This document shows, piece after piece, positions 16,797 through 23,738 of a DNA stretch of 46,889 bases. Within the stretch, counting starts at the first letter, position 1, and every line of letters starts with the position of its first letter. Position numbers and translations under genes: made by a program. The notes under the pieces are model-generated. The model worked only from the letters and a program-made list of their open reading frames with translations, ran no database searches and had not been told where the DNA came from. Source of the stretch: an uncultured Collinsella sp. (GTDB taxonomy: Bacteria; Actinomycetota; Coriobacteriia; Coriobacteriales; Coriobacteriaceae); the NCBI GenBank assembly GCA_900756945.1, contig CAAELZ010000093.1, forward strand, positions 1 to 46,889, written 5' to 3'.

Positions 16797-17949
16797 CGAA
16801 ATACGCTCCCATCATCAGCTTGGCCACTGCTCGCACAGCCGGTACGGTGACAGAATTACCAAATTGATGATATGCCTGCGTATCCGAAACCGGAATAATG
16901 AATTGATCGGGGAACCCTTGAAGTCGGGCACATTCACGCGGAGTCAGCTTGCGAGGGTTCTTCCCCTCGCCACGTGAAACAAGAATCTCACTTCCGTCCT
17001 TGTGATAGCGTGCTGAAAGCGTCCTTGTCGTGTCATTGGGGCCAACCGTGCTATAGCCAAAGCCATTGCCTGCCGCCTGATGCTTTTCCTTATATGCACG
17101 CAAATAAGCCCACAGTTTGTCGGAAAGAACATATCGATCATCAGGGTCGTCCTCAAGAATCTCTCCGACGGTGTGCCCACCATCCCCGAGCTCTAGTCGA
17201 TCCCAGTCAAAATCAGTTTTTTCTTTAAAGCCAACTATATAGATGCGTTCACGATGCTGACAGGTCCAGTTCTTGCTATCGAGGACTTTGTAGTACACAT
17301 CATAGCCAAGTTCATCCTGGAGGGTCTGCATAATGATCCTGAAGGTCTTACCGCGATCATGGCTTGTTAAGTTCTTAACGTTTTCCAACAGGAAAGCGTC
17401 AGGCCTCTTATCACGGATGATGCGAGCTACTTCAAAAAATAAAGTTCCCTGCGTCTTATCCTCGAAGCCCGTAGCACGCCCCATTGATTTTTTCTTTGAG
17501 ACACCCGCGAGCGAGAACGGCTGACATGGGAAACCCGCTAATAAAACGTTAAATTTAGGGATATCCTCCGAACGAACATTGTGAATATCTCCAGCAGGCT
17601 GGTCACCGTAATTCATGCGATACGTCTTCTGCGCATATTTATCCCACTCACAAGAAAAAACGCATTCGCCGCCAAGCTCTTGAAACGGCAAGCGAATTCC
17701 ACCGATGCCGGCAAATAGGTCAATGTAAGTAAAGGGAGCGTCCTTTCGATCACCCTGTGCAAATGGCGCTTGATAACCCAAAGATCGTATAAAAGCGAGT
17801 TCCGTAGCAGAAGGACTGGTCTCACCAGTCTCCCAACGCCGGACAGTTCTATCGCCATTGGGCCCCATCCCAAGAGCAGCGGCGAACTCCTTCTGAGTAA
17901 GCGCGAGCTCCTTACGTTTGGAGGTTATCTCTTCCTTTACGTCTTTCAT
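16774..17949 (-). CDS. DNA (cytosine-5) methyltransferase, Dcm/M.EcoRII-like
   Basis: The 391-aa enzyme protects host DNA from the adjacent endonuclease. Motif I is FTYIDLFAGIGGIR, motif IV has the catalytic C132 in GFPCQPFSLAGVSKK, then ENVKNL, QHRERIYIVGF and the C-terminal YHQFGNSVTVP. Its recognition-region neighbours (GNGFGYSTV, RTLSARYHKDGSEIL) closely resemble M.EcoRII/Dcm. Residues about 8-50 form a helix-turn-helix (LALTQKEFAAALGMG), as in methyltransferases that autoregulate. I chose ATG 17949 because it starts this domain; the frame is open 36 codons further up without a supporting site. Confidence 0.92.
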   Translation of the reverse strand: MKDVKEEITSKRKELALTQKEFAAALGMGPNGDRTVRRWETGETSPSATELAFIRSLGYQAPFAQGDRKDAPFTYIDLFAGIGGIRLPFQELGGECVFSCEWDKYAQKTYRMNYGDQPAGDIHNVRSEDIPKFNVLLAGFPCQPFSLAGVSKKKSMGRATGFEDKTQGTLFFEVARIIRDKRPDAFLLENVKNLTSHDRGKTFRIIMQTLQDELGYDVYYKVLDSKNWTCQHRERIYIVGFKEKTDFDWDRLELGDGGHTVGEILEDDPDDRYVLSDKLWAYLRAYKEKHQAAGNGFGYSTVGPNDTTRTLSARYHKDGSEILVSRGEGKNPRKLTPRECARLQGFPDQFIIPVSDTQAYHQFGNSVTVPAVRAVAKLMMGAYFDGLRSSE

Positions 17950-17971
17950 GCTATCCAATCGGAACAAACTA

Positions 17972-17986
17972 CGGACGAACTGTCCG
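17972..17986. promoter_or_regulatory. Candidate operator before the methyltransferase gene
   Basis: The inverted repeat CGGAC-GAACT-GTCCG lies 23 bp upstream of the methyltransferase ATG. Given that protein's N-terminal HTH, it is a plausible autoregulatory site. Binding is inferred only. Confidence 0.4.
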
Positions 17987-18133
17987 CTAATTGACACAGC
18001 GACATCAAGCTTAAATGCGAATCGCACCGGTTGCAATACTTCGATGCAGGCCTTCAATAGTCACTTAGATTAAAGAACCGTGCGGACAAACAATTGTCTC
18101 GACTTGCAGTTAGCCAACATCAGGCCTGCGCAC

Positions 18134-18760
18134 TCAGGTACAACCCAGCGTAACCAGCAATGGCGTCATCAGTTCACGTCGTTTGGCAGTTTTAGAGTTC
18201 TCCTTTACAAGATCCTTCAGCCGTTGCGCATCGAGCCCTCGCCCAAGTGCGTCGTTATAGGCATCAATAATTAATGAAGGATCCTCGCAATCGAGGCAAA
18301 GATCGACAAGCGTGCGCTCGGGTTTGGTTACCGGCAGGCCGTCGAGCCAAACGATATCCTGCTCAGCAATCTCGCGCTTTGCAAAAGAAAGGGATTCGTT
18401 TCTTGTATTGATGCGCACGGGCGCGGTCATTCTGTAGGGGGACAGATAGAAATCGCCCATTTGCTGTAGGTTCGCCGCAGTCGTACCGCTCACGGCAATG
18501 CCATCCCACTGGCGCTTTCTCTCCCACGCGCAAAGGGAAGGATTGGTGAGCTTCCATAAAGCGTTGAGCTCATCGGTGTCTCGGCGTTGCGTTCCAGCCA
18601 TCCGGTAGGCGCCGTGGCATATTCGTTCAAGACGCCCCGCACGGCATGAGTGTGTCAGCGCATCTCGAGAGATGTCCATGCGGGCCGCCTGGGCCGTGGT
18701 GAACACGCCCTCGCTCTCGGAAAGCTCGCTTATCGCCGTTATGTTGCTAAAGTACTTCAT
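18134..18760 (-). CDS. AbiEi-like antitoxin / transcriptional regulator
   Basis: The 208-aa protein resembles type IV AbiEi-family antitoxins. It has an N-terminal winged helix (about 1-55, EGVFTTAQAARMDISRDALT, then GRLERICHGAYRM) and a C-terminal antitoxin domain with VTKPERTLVDLCLD and a helical tail. A partner AbiEii nucleotidyltransferase toxin is not present on either side. It lies upstream of the methyltransferase gene in the same direction, 184 bp away. It may be an orphan regulator in the island. Start 18760 is chosen from the leaderless promoter; ATG 18784 is an alternative. Confidence 0.8.
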   Translation of the reverse strand: MKYFSNITAISELSESEGVFTTAQAARMDISRDALTHSCRAGRLERICHGAYRMAGTQRRDTDELNALWKLTNPSLCAWERKRQWDGIAVSGTTAANLQQMGDFYLSPYRMTAPVRINTRNESLSFAKREIAEQDIVWLDGLPVTKPERTLVDLCLDCEDPSLIIDAYNDALGRGLDAQRLKDLVKENSKTAKRRELMTPLLVTLGCT

Positions 18761-18766
18761 GCTGCA

Positions 18767-18794
18767 ATTGTAGGATATTTTCATACTTTTGCAA
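18767..18794 (-). promoter_or_regulatory. Promoter of the AbiEi-like gene, leaderless layout
   Basis: On the minus strand TTGCAA is followed by a 16-bp spacer and TACAAT, then six bases and the ATG at 18760. The transcript would start at or next to the ATG, with no ribosome binding site. Confidence 0.6.
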
Positions 18795-18870
18795 CGTGAT
18801 TTTTGATTCATGTAATCCGTTGGCCTTGTTTATCCCATTTCTGACGCCGTTTTACACCGGCACCCCCCCG

Positions 18871-19060
18871 CTATCGAGGTCTAATACTTTTCCGCGAAGT
18901 GAACGGCTGTTTTTGGACCCCTGAAACATCCGCATTTTTCGGCGGCAAAATCGTGGGATTTCAGCATTGAAACCGCAGGAAGCGGCACCTCTAAAGTGTC
19001 GATGCTTCGGGGCTCCGTTTTCACTCGTTCACTTCTCGGAAAAGTATTAGACCTCGCTAT
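18871..19060. mobile_element. MITE-like element with 31-bp terminal inverted repeats
   Basis: 18875-18905 and 19026-19056 are inverted repeats of 31 bp with one mismatch (the arms begin CGAGGTCTAATACTTTTCCG). The 182-bp element is flanked on both sides by CTAT (18871-18874 and 19057-19060), which looks like a 4-bp target duplication. There is no transposase; a 63-codon minus-strand frame inside it probably is not a gene. It lies just outside the defence island. Confidence 0.65.
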
Positions 19061-19159
19061 CAGCTGTCCCAAAGATCAGACCGTCCCTCCTTCACGCCAC
19101 GCAAAACCTGCCTTTTCTGCCCCTGCCCGCCTCCGCACCACCCAAAAACTCATCCAACA

Positions 19160-19193
19160 TTAATCTTGGCTCAAGAATCGCTTAATCTATAAC
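19160..19193 (+). promoter_or_regulatory. Promoter and direct repeat before the DUF4342/two-component operon
   Basis: TTGGCT (19166-19171), a 16-bp spacer and TATAAC (19188-19193) form a good promoter. TTAATCT occurs at 19160-19166 and again at 19182-19188, 22 bp apart (two helical turns), overlapping both promoter boxes. This spacing suits a dimeric OmpR-type regulator such as the one encoded downstream. Confidence 0.6.
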
Positions 19194-19311
19194 CTGCACT
19201 ATAGAGTTCGACCAAGGGCGGGGCGGCGCCGCGCAACGCAGGCCGCCGAACGCAACGCTCGCGCCCGGGCAGATCGCCTGGCGTCGCGCCCATCGAACGA
19301 AAGGACAGGTC

Positions 19312-19854
19312 ATGGACGACCTCGAAAAAGTTGAAACCATCCGCACCAAGTGCAACGTGAGCTACACCGATGCCAAGGCCGCGCTCGACGCCGCCGACGG
19401 CAACGTCTTGGATGCCATCATTTGGCTCGAGTCGCAGGGCAAAACCCAGACCACGTCGGCGCACGCCGCCACCGAGTCCGCGCCGGTTGACGAGCCCTCG
19501 GCCGAGATGGTCGCCGCGCAGGCCGCCTACGAAAAGTCGAGCGAAAAGACCGACTTCTCCAAGAAGATGGACAGCGTGTGGGAGTACCTCAAAAAGCTCT
19601 TCCGTCTGAGTTTGGACACCAAGTTTATCGCCACGCGCCGCGATGCGATCATCCTCAACATTCCCATCCTGATCCCCATCGTCGCGCTGTTTGCCTGGGG
19701 CGCCACGATATGGCTGATGCTGATTGGCCTGTTCTTTGGCATGCGCTACCGCATCGACAGCGACGGCGACGTGCCCGGCAGCATCAACAACCTTATGGAT
19801 CACGCTGCCGATGCCGCGGACGACATCAAGCAAAATCTCAACGACGACAAGTAA
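19312..19854 (+). CDS. DUF4342-domain protein with UBA-like N-terminus
   Basis: The 180-aa protein starts with a UBA/TS-N-like three-helix module (about 5-42, IRTKCNVSYTDAKAALDAADGNVLDAIIWLE). An alanine-rich linker follows, then the DUF4342 region, with a long hydrophobic segment at about 122-148 (IILNIPILIPIVALFAWGAT) and an acidic tail. It is probably a membrane protein. AAAGGA precedes the ATG. It is the first gene of an operon with a response regulator 18 bp downstream, so it may be linked to envelope signalling. The function is unknown. Confidence 0.8.
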   Translation: MDDLEKVETIRTKCNVSYTDAKAALDAADGNVLDAIIWLESQGKTQTTSAHAATESAPVDEPSAEMVAAQAAYEKSSEKTDFSKKMDSVWEYLKKLFRLSLDTKFIATRRDAIILNIPILIPIVALFAWGATIWLMLIGLFFGMRYRIDSDGDVPGSINNLMDHAADAADDIKQNLNDDK

Positions 19855-19872
19855 TCGCAGACGGGGGCACGT

Positions 19873-20658
19873 ATGGCACGAATCCTGATCGTAGAGGACG
19901 AGGAGAAAATCGCCCGCTTTGTGACGCTCGAGCTGGAGCACGAGGGCTACCAGGTGGAGCACGCCGCCGACGGCCGCACCGCCGTGGACCTAGCGCTGGA
20001 GCGCGACTACGATTTGATCCTGCTCGATGTGCTGTTGCCGCAGCTCAACGGCATGGAAGTCCTGCGGCGTGTCCGCAAGCACAAGGACGTGCCGGTGATC
20101 ATGGTCACCGCGCGCGATGCCGTGATGGATAAGGTTGCCGGGCTCGATGCCGGCGCCGACGATTACCTGACCAAGCCGTTTGCGATTGAGGAGCTGTTCG
20201 CACGGATCCGCGTGGCGCTGAAGCGCTCAGAGGCCGTGCGGGCGGCTTCGGGCGTTGGCGGCGCCGACGCCGGGACGGGCATGGCGGCCGGTGCGGGCGG
20301 AGACGCCGCTGCGATACCCCCGGTCAGCGACTCGGCCCAAGCTTCCGCCTTGCCCTCCCCTGCCACGCTCACCATGGGCTCGGTCGCGCTCGACGCCGAC
20401 CGCCGCGAAGTCACCGTCGGCGGCTCGCCCATCGTGCTCACAGCCCGAGAGTTCGACGTCCTCGCCCTGCTTATGGCGCATGCCGAAACCGTGCTCACGC
20501 GCGAGCGCATCGCACACGAGGCGCTGGGCTACGACTACGTGGGCGATACCAATAACGTCGATGTGCACATCGCGCATCTACGCGCCAAGATCGAGGACGC
20601 CGGCGGCGCCCGCATCATTCAGACCGTGCGCGGGGTGGGCTATGTCTGCCGCGCATAA
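19873..20658 (+). CDS. OmpR-family response regulator with long linker
   Basis: The 261-aa regulator has a receiver domain (about 1-120) with D9/E10, phosphoacceptor D52 in LLDVLLP and K101 in TKPF. A 45-residue alanine/glycine-rich linker (about 122-168) separates it from the winged-helix DNA-binding domain (about 170-261, ending IIQTVRGVGYVCRA). The linker is longer than usual. The stop overlaps the kinase start by 17 bp, which implies translational coupling. Confidence 0.92.
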   Translation: MARILIVEDEEKIARFVTLELEHEGYQVEHAADGRTAVDLALERDYDLILLDVLLPQLNGMEVLRRVRKHKDVPVIMVTARDAVMDKVAGLDAGADDYLTKPFAIEELFARIRVALKRSEAVRAASGVGGADAGTGMAAGAGGDAAAIPPVSDSAQASALPSPATLTMGSVALDADRREVTVGGSPIVLTAREFDVLALLMAHAETVLTRERIAHEALGYDYVGDTNNVDVHIAHLRAKIEDAGGARIIQTVRGVGYVCRA

Positions 20659-21937
20659 CGCCGAGACCAAGCGCGTCACCTCCATCGCCCGCGCCATCAA
20701 CTGGAGCTACATGTGGCGCCGCCTGATGAGCTACGTCTGGCTCGATCTGTGGCTGCTGGTTGTTACGGCGGCGATCCTGGTCTATGGCTACAACCAGACG
20801 CTGCCCGACGGCGCGTTTACCGCAGGCTGGATCCCCGGCGCCACCGTTCACGGCATGTCGTTCGCGCCCGCGCGCGGCTGGGACCTGGCCACGCTCACCT
20901 ATACCGTCGAGCTTGCACGCACTACCAAGACCTTCCCTCTCGCACAGGATCTCATCGCGCTGTGGCCCCTCTATCTTGTCGTTGCGGGCGGGCAAGTCAT
21001 CAGCGTGCTCAACATGCTCAGCGGCGCTCGCCGCGTGCGCCGCACTATGGCACCGCTCAACGACCTGGCCCTGCGCGTGGACGAGCTCGGCCGCATGCAG
21101 CTCTCCGGCGGCAAGATGGAAACACTGGAGCAGGCCATCGAACGCGCAAGCGTCGACTCGCCGAGCGTCACCACCGGCGACGCCGACCTGGCGAGCATCG
21201 AGGTCGCACTCAACCGCCTGCTGCGCCAGATGCAAGAGGCCAAGCTGCAGCAGATGCGCTTTGTCAACGATGCAAGCCACGAGCTGCGCACGCCCATCGC
21301 GGTGATTCAGGGCTACGTAAACATGCTCGACCGCTGGGGCAAAAACGACCCGGACGTGCTGGCGGAATCCATCGCATCCCTCAAGGCCGAAAGCGAGCAC
21401 ATGCAGGAGCTCGTGGAGCAGCTGCTGTTTTTGGCGCGCGGCGATGCCGGGCGCACGGTCCTACGGCGTGCGCATACCAACTTGGCTGCACTGGTCGGCG
21501 AGGTATGCGAGGAATCACAGATGATCGATGCCGAGCACACGTATCGGCTGGCTTTTGACGCCCTGCTTGCCAGCGACCCGCGCTGCGACGCGCCCGTCGA
21601 CGTGGCGCTCGTGAAGCAGGCTCTGCGCGTGATCGTGCAAAACGCCGCAAAGTACTCGGATGCGGGAACGACCGTCACATTTGGCATAACGCCCAATGCG
21701 GGCATGGGCACGATCGACATAAGTGTTGAGGACGAGGGCATCGGCATGAACCAGGAATCCGCAGCTCACGCGTTTGAACGGTTCTACCGCGCTGACAACG
21801 CGCGCGATGCCGGAGCGCAGGGTTCGGGCCTGGGGCTCGCCATCGCCAAGTGGATTGTCGATAGCCACGGCGGCGTCATCGGCGTGACCTCGGTCGAAGG
21901 CGTCGGCAGCCGCTTTACGATTCGCCTGCCACGATAG
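20642..21937 (+). CDS. Sensor histidine kinase
   Basis: The 431-aa kinase has two membrane helices (about 31-50 and 106-126) framing an extracytoplasmic loop of about 55 residues. A HAMP-like linker follows, then the HisKA H-box with H213 in NDASHELRTPIAVIQGY, an N-box (VIVQNAAKYSDAG), DEGIGM, FERFYRADNAR and GSGLGLAIAKWIV. ATG 20642 lies inside the end of the regulator gene. An upstream in-frame extension in the other gene's coding region is not part of it. It is in an operon with the DUF4342 protein. The stimulus is unknown. Confidence 0.92.
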   Translation: MSAAHNAETKRVTSIARAINWSYMWRRLMSYVWLDLWLLVVTAAILVYGYNQTLPDGAFTAGWIPGATVHGMSFAPARGWDLATLTYTVELARTTKTFPLAQDLIALWPLYLVVAGGQVISVLNMLSGARRVRRTMAPLNDLALRVDELGRMQLSGGKMETLEQAIERASVDSPSVTTGDADLASIEVALNRLLRQMQEAKLQQMRFVNDASHELRTPIAVIQGYVNMLDRWGKNDPDVLAESIASLKAESEHMQELVEQLLFLARGDAGRTVLRRAHTNLAALVGEVCEESQMIDAEHTYRLAFDALLASDPRCDAPVDVALVKQALRVIVQNAAKYSDAGTTVTFGITPNAGMGTIDISVEDEGIGMNQESAAHAFERFYRADNARDAGAQGSGLGLAIAKWIVDSHGGVIGVTSVEGVGSRFTIRLPR

Positions 21938-21956
21938 AAAGCCCCTCGGCATAAAT

Positions 21957-21990
21957 AAAGGGATAAGGCCATGCGGCCCTATCCCTTTTT
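21957..21990 (+). terminator. Terminator after the second two-component operon
   Basis: AAAGGGATAAGGCC pairs with GGCCCTATCCCTTT (one mismatch) across an ATGC loop and ends in T5. The stem is A/T symmetric, so it can also stop the VOC/PTS transcript coming from the other side. Confidence 0.85.
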
Positions 21991-22012
21991 GCTAGCTATA
22001 GCAGTTTGTGCG

Positions 22013-22387
22013 CTACTCGCGGCACAGATGCACGGCGAAACCGGCGAACTCGCGCTTAAAGTACACGAGCTTGGTACCGCCGTCGGGCAGCAGCACGCGC
22101 GACTCCTCGTTGACCTCGAGCCCGCGCTCGGCAAACCACTTCTCCGCCGCATCGATGTCGTTGACGGCAAAGCCGATGTGGCCCTTGGTGCCACGACCGT
22201 TCTGCTTCATGATCTCGACCAGCGAATCGTTAAAGTACGAAACGGGGGTCTCGATGACGGGCAGGCCCATCATCGTCGAGAACAGCTCCGCGATCTCCAA
22301 GGCGTCTGCCGGGTCGGTGGCGTTAATGCCCACATGGGCAACGCGCATGCCAAAGAGCTCGACCGGATTGGCGTTCTGCTCATTCAT
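22013..22387 (-). CDS. VOC (glyoxalase/bleomycin-resistance fold) protein
   Basis: The 124-aa protein is a single vicinal-oxygen-chelate domain with the paired beta-alpha-beta-beta-beta modules: VAHVGINATDPADALEIAEL early and KGHIGFAVNDIDAAEKWFAERG later. Metal-ligand candidates are H19, E50-E58 region, H89 and the C-terminal E. It is 11 bp downstream of a PTS IIB gene, so the two probably share a transcript. The ribosome binding site is weak; ATG 22348 (MRVAHVG) is an alternative start. The substrate is unknown. Confidence 0.75.
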   Translation of the reverse strand: MNEQNANPVELFGMRVAHVGINATDPADALEIAELFSTMMGLPVIETPVSYFNDSLVEIMKQNGRGTKGHIGFAVNDIDAAEKWFAERGLEVNEESRVLLPDGGTKLVYFKREFAGFAVHLCRE

Positions 22388-22398
22388 ATAGGCAGCGC

Positions 22399-22686
22399 CT
22401 ACTGAGCCATAACGTCAAGGACGGCCTTCTCGGCAGCAACGCGGTTCATGCCGGTCATGAAGGGCACGCCGCTCACGTACGGGCAGGTGAGGCCCTCGGG
22501 AGCAACGGTGGTGGCGATCAGCAGGTCGGCGCCCTCGTCGCAAGCGTCCTTGGCCTCGGAGATGGCGCACTGCACGATCTCATACTTGCCGGCATAACCG
22601 TTGGCGTCGAGCATGGTGGCGACCTTCTGGGCAACGAGCGTGGAAGTAGCAGCGCCAGCACCGCAAGCCAAAACGATCTTCTTCAT
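22399..22686 (-). CDS. PTS IIB component, galactitol (GatB) type, orphan
   Basis: The 95-aa protein starts MKKIVLACGAGAATS, which places the phosphorylated cysteine C8 in a GatB/lactose-type P-loop. Length is right for a stand-alone EIIB. AGGGAG precedes the ATG. There is no EIIA or EIIC next to it; only a VOC protein follows. It may serve a transporter encoded elsewhere or act as a regulatory phosphocarrier. Confidence 0.82.
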   Translation of the reverse strand: MKKIVLACGAGAATSTLVAQKVATMLDANGYAGKYEIVQCAISEAKDACDEGADLLIATTVAPEGLTCPYVSGVPFMTGMNRVAAEKAVLDVMAQ

Positions 22687-22788
22687 AGGTAATATCTCCC
22701 TTCATGGTTTACTTTAGGTAAGTGTACCGCAGCGAGCGATGACACTCAGCCTCGATGAGCTTTTATGCCAGTTTGCTTGCGCGCTGCG

Positions 22789-22794
22789 TATAAT
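22789..22794 (+). promoter_or_regulatory. -10 box upstream of the gene at 22850
   Basis: A consensus TATAAT lies 55 bp before the ATG at 22850. No good -35 is visible. The divergent PTS IIB gene starts 100 bp to the left. Confidence 0.5.
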
Positions 22795-22849
22795 ACATCT
22801 AGTACGTGTTGCCATACCGCTCGCTTTAAGAGCGACTAAGGACTCTGAA

Positions 22850-23473
22850 ATGCCCAATTCCCGCACCCTCTGGACCGCCGTCGTTATCATCTGCATCGCC
22901 GTGTCGGTGTTCTTTAGCGTCAAAAAACGCACCACGTTCAAGCGTCTGCAGCAGTTGATGGCCGCCAAGCAGTGGGACGAGTTCGATCGTTTGCTCGACG
23001 GCAAACTCACCAGCATGCTGTACCCACGCTACAACCGCGACTACCTGCGCCTGAACTCCTATCTGCTGCGCGAGGACCATAAGCGCGCCGACGAGATGTT
23101 CGACCTGCTGCTGGGACTCAACCTCCCCAAGATGCAGCGTGTCGACCTGGTAATTAAGGCCTTTAACTACTACGTTGGCCAGGAGGACCGCAAAAAGTCC
23201 AAGGAGCTGTTGCACGAGATCAAGGGCTTTGAGGGCGGTCAAGCCGAAGCGGTTGCACACGAGTGTCAGCTGATGTACGACACGATGATCCTCAAGCGCC
23301 ACAACGACATTCCCGAGCTGGAGCGCATGCTCGAGGAGGCCGGCGACGACCCGGTCAAGCGCTGCCGCCTGGAGTACCTGCTGGCCCTGCAGTACCAAAA
23401 CAAGGGCGACGAGGCAAAGTATACCGAGTACTTGGAAAAGTCGGGTCAGCACTCGATGGCCGTCAACGCGTAA
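22850..23473 (+). CDS. Membrane-anchored helical repeat protein, unknown
   Basis: The 207-aa protein has one N-terminal membrane helix (about 7-24, LWTAVVIICIAVSVFFSV). A basic stretch and an all-helical domain follow that looks like degenerate TPR repeats (paired helices such as RADEMFDLLLGLNLPKMQRV and KCRLEYLLALQYQNKGDEAK-like units near the end). AAGGA lies 8 nt before ATG 22850. A longer frame upstream runs over the promoter and is rejected. The function is unknown; a scaffold role is plausible. Confidence 0.75.
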   Translation: MPNSRTLWTAVVIICIAVSVFFSVKKRTTFKRLQQLMAAKQWDEFDRLLDGKLTSMLYPRYNRDYLRLNSYLLREDHKRADEMFDLLLGLNLPKMQRVDLVIKAFNYYVGQEDRKKSKELLHEIKGFEGGQAEAVAHECQLMYDTMILKRHNDIPELERMLEEAGDDPVKRCRLEYLLALQYQNKGDEAKYTEYLEKSGQHSMAVNA

Positions 23474-23504
23474 CGGACGGCTTGTGCTAGACTTCTAGTC
23501 TCAC

Positions 23505-23589
23505 GGGGGCGTGGCGGAATTGGCATACGCAGGAGACTTAAAATCTCTCGCCGCAAGGATTGTGGGTTCGAGTCCCACCGCCCCTACCA
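23505..23589 (+). tRNA. tRNA-Leu (TAA anticodon)
   Basis: The 85-nt class II tRNA has a 7-bp acceptor (GGGGGCG with CGCCCCT, one G-U pair), TGGCGGAATTGGCA D-arm, anticodon loop CTTAAAA with TAA at 23539-23541, a long variable arm, GGTTCGAGTCC T-arm and an encoded CCA. Confidence 0.97.
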
Positions 23590-23599
23590 TGTAGTGCTT

Positions 23600-23640
23600 A
23601 CGAGCCCGTGTCCCCAAGGGATGCGGGCTCGTTTCTTTTA
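23600..23640 (+). terminator. Terminator of the tRNA-Leu transcript
   Basis: ACGAGCCCG pairs perfectly with CGGGCTCGT over a 15-nt loop, followed by TTCTTTTA. Confidence 0.85.
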
Positions 23641-23653
23641 CACGCCGGCGGGG

Positions 23654-23730
23654 CTCTAAGTTGCGGTGGAATAGATCCTGTTTATACCGTTTACCAGCTT
23701 ATTTAGGAACTATTTCACCGCAACTCAGAG
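23654..23730. repeat. Palindromic intergenic repeat, AGTTGCGGTG family
   Basis: AGTTGCGGTG (23659-23668) pairs with CACCGCAACT (23716-23725). The pairing extends to CTCT/AGAG outside and, with interruptions, AATAG..CCT/AGG..TATT inside. It lies between the tRNA terminator and the end of the Ppx/GppA gene. No T-run follows. Confidence 0.6.
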
Positions 23731-23738
23731 GAAGACGG

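Noticed and set aside
13950..18800. Search for a vsr endonuclease gene and an AbiEii toxin in the restriction island
   Set aside because: No frame with the corresponding motifs was found; the AbiEi-like gene therefore is an orphan in this window.
18881..19072. 63-codon minus-strand frame within the MITE-like element
   Set aside because: It spans both inverted repeats, has no ribosome binding site and no protein-like features.
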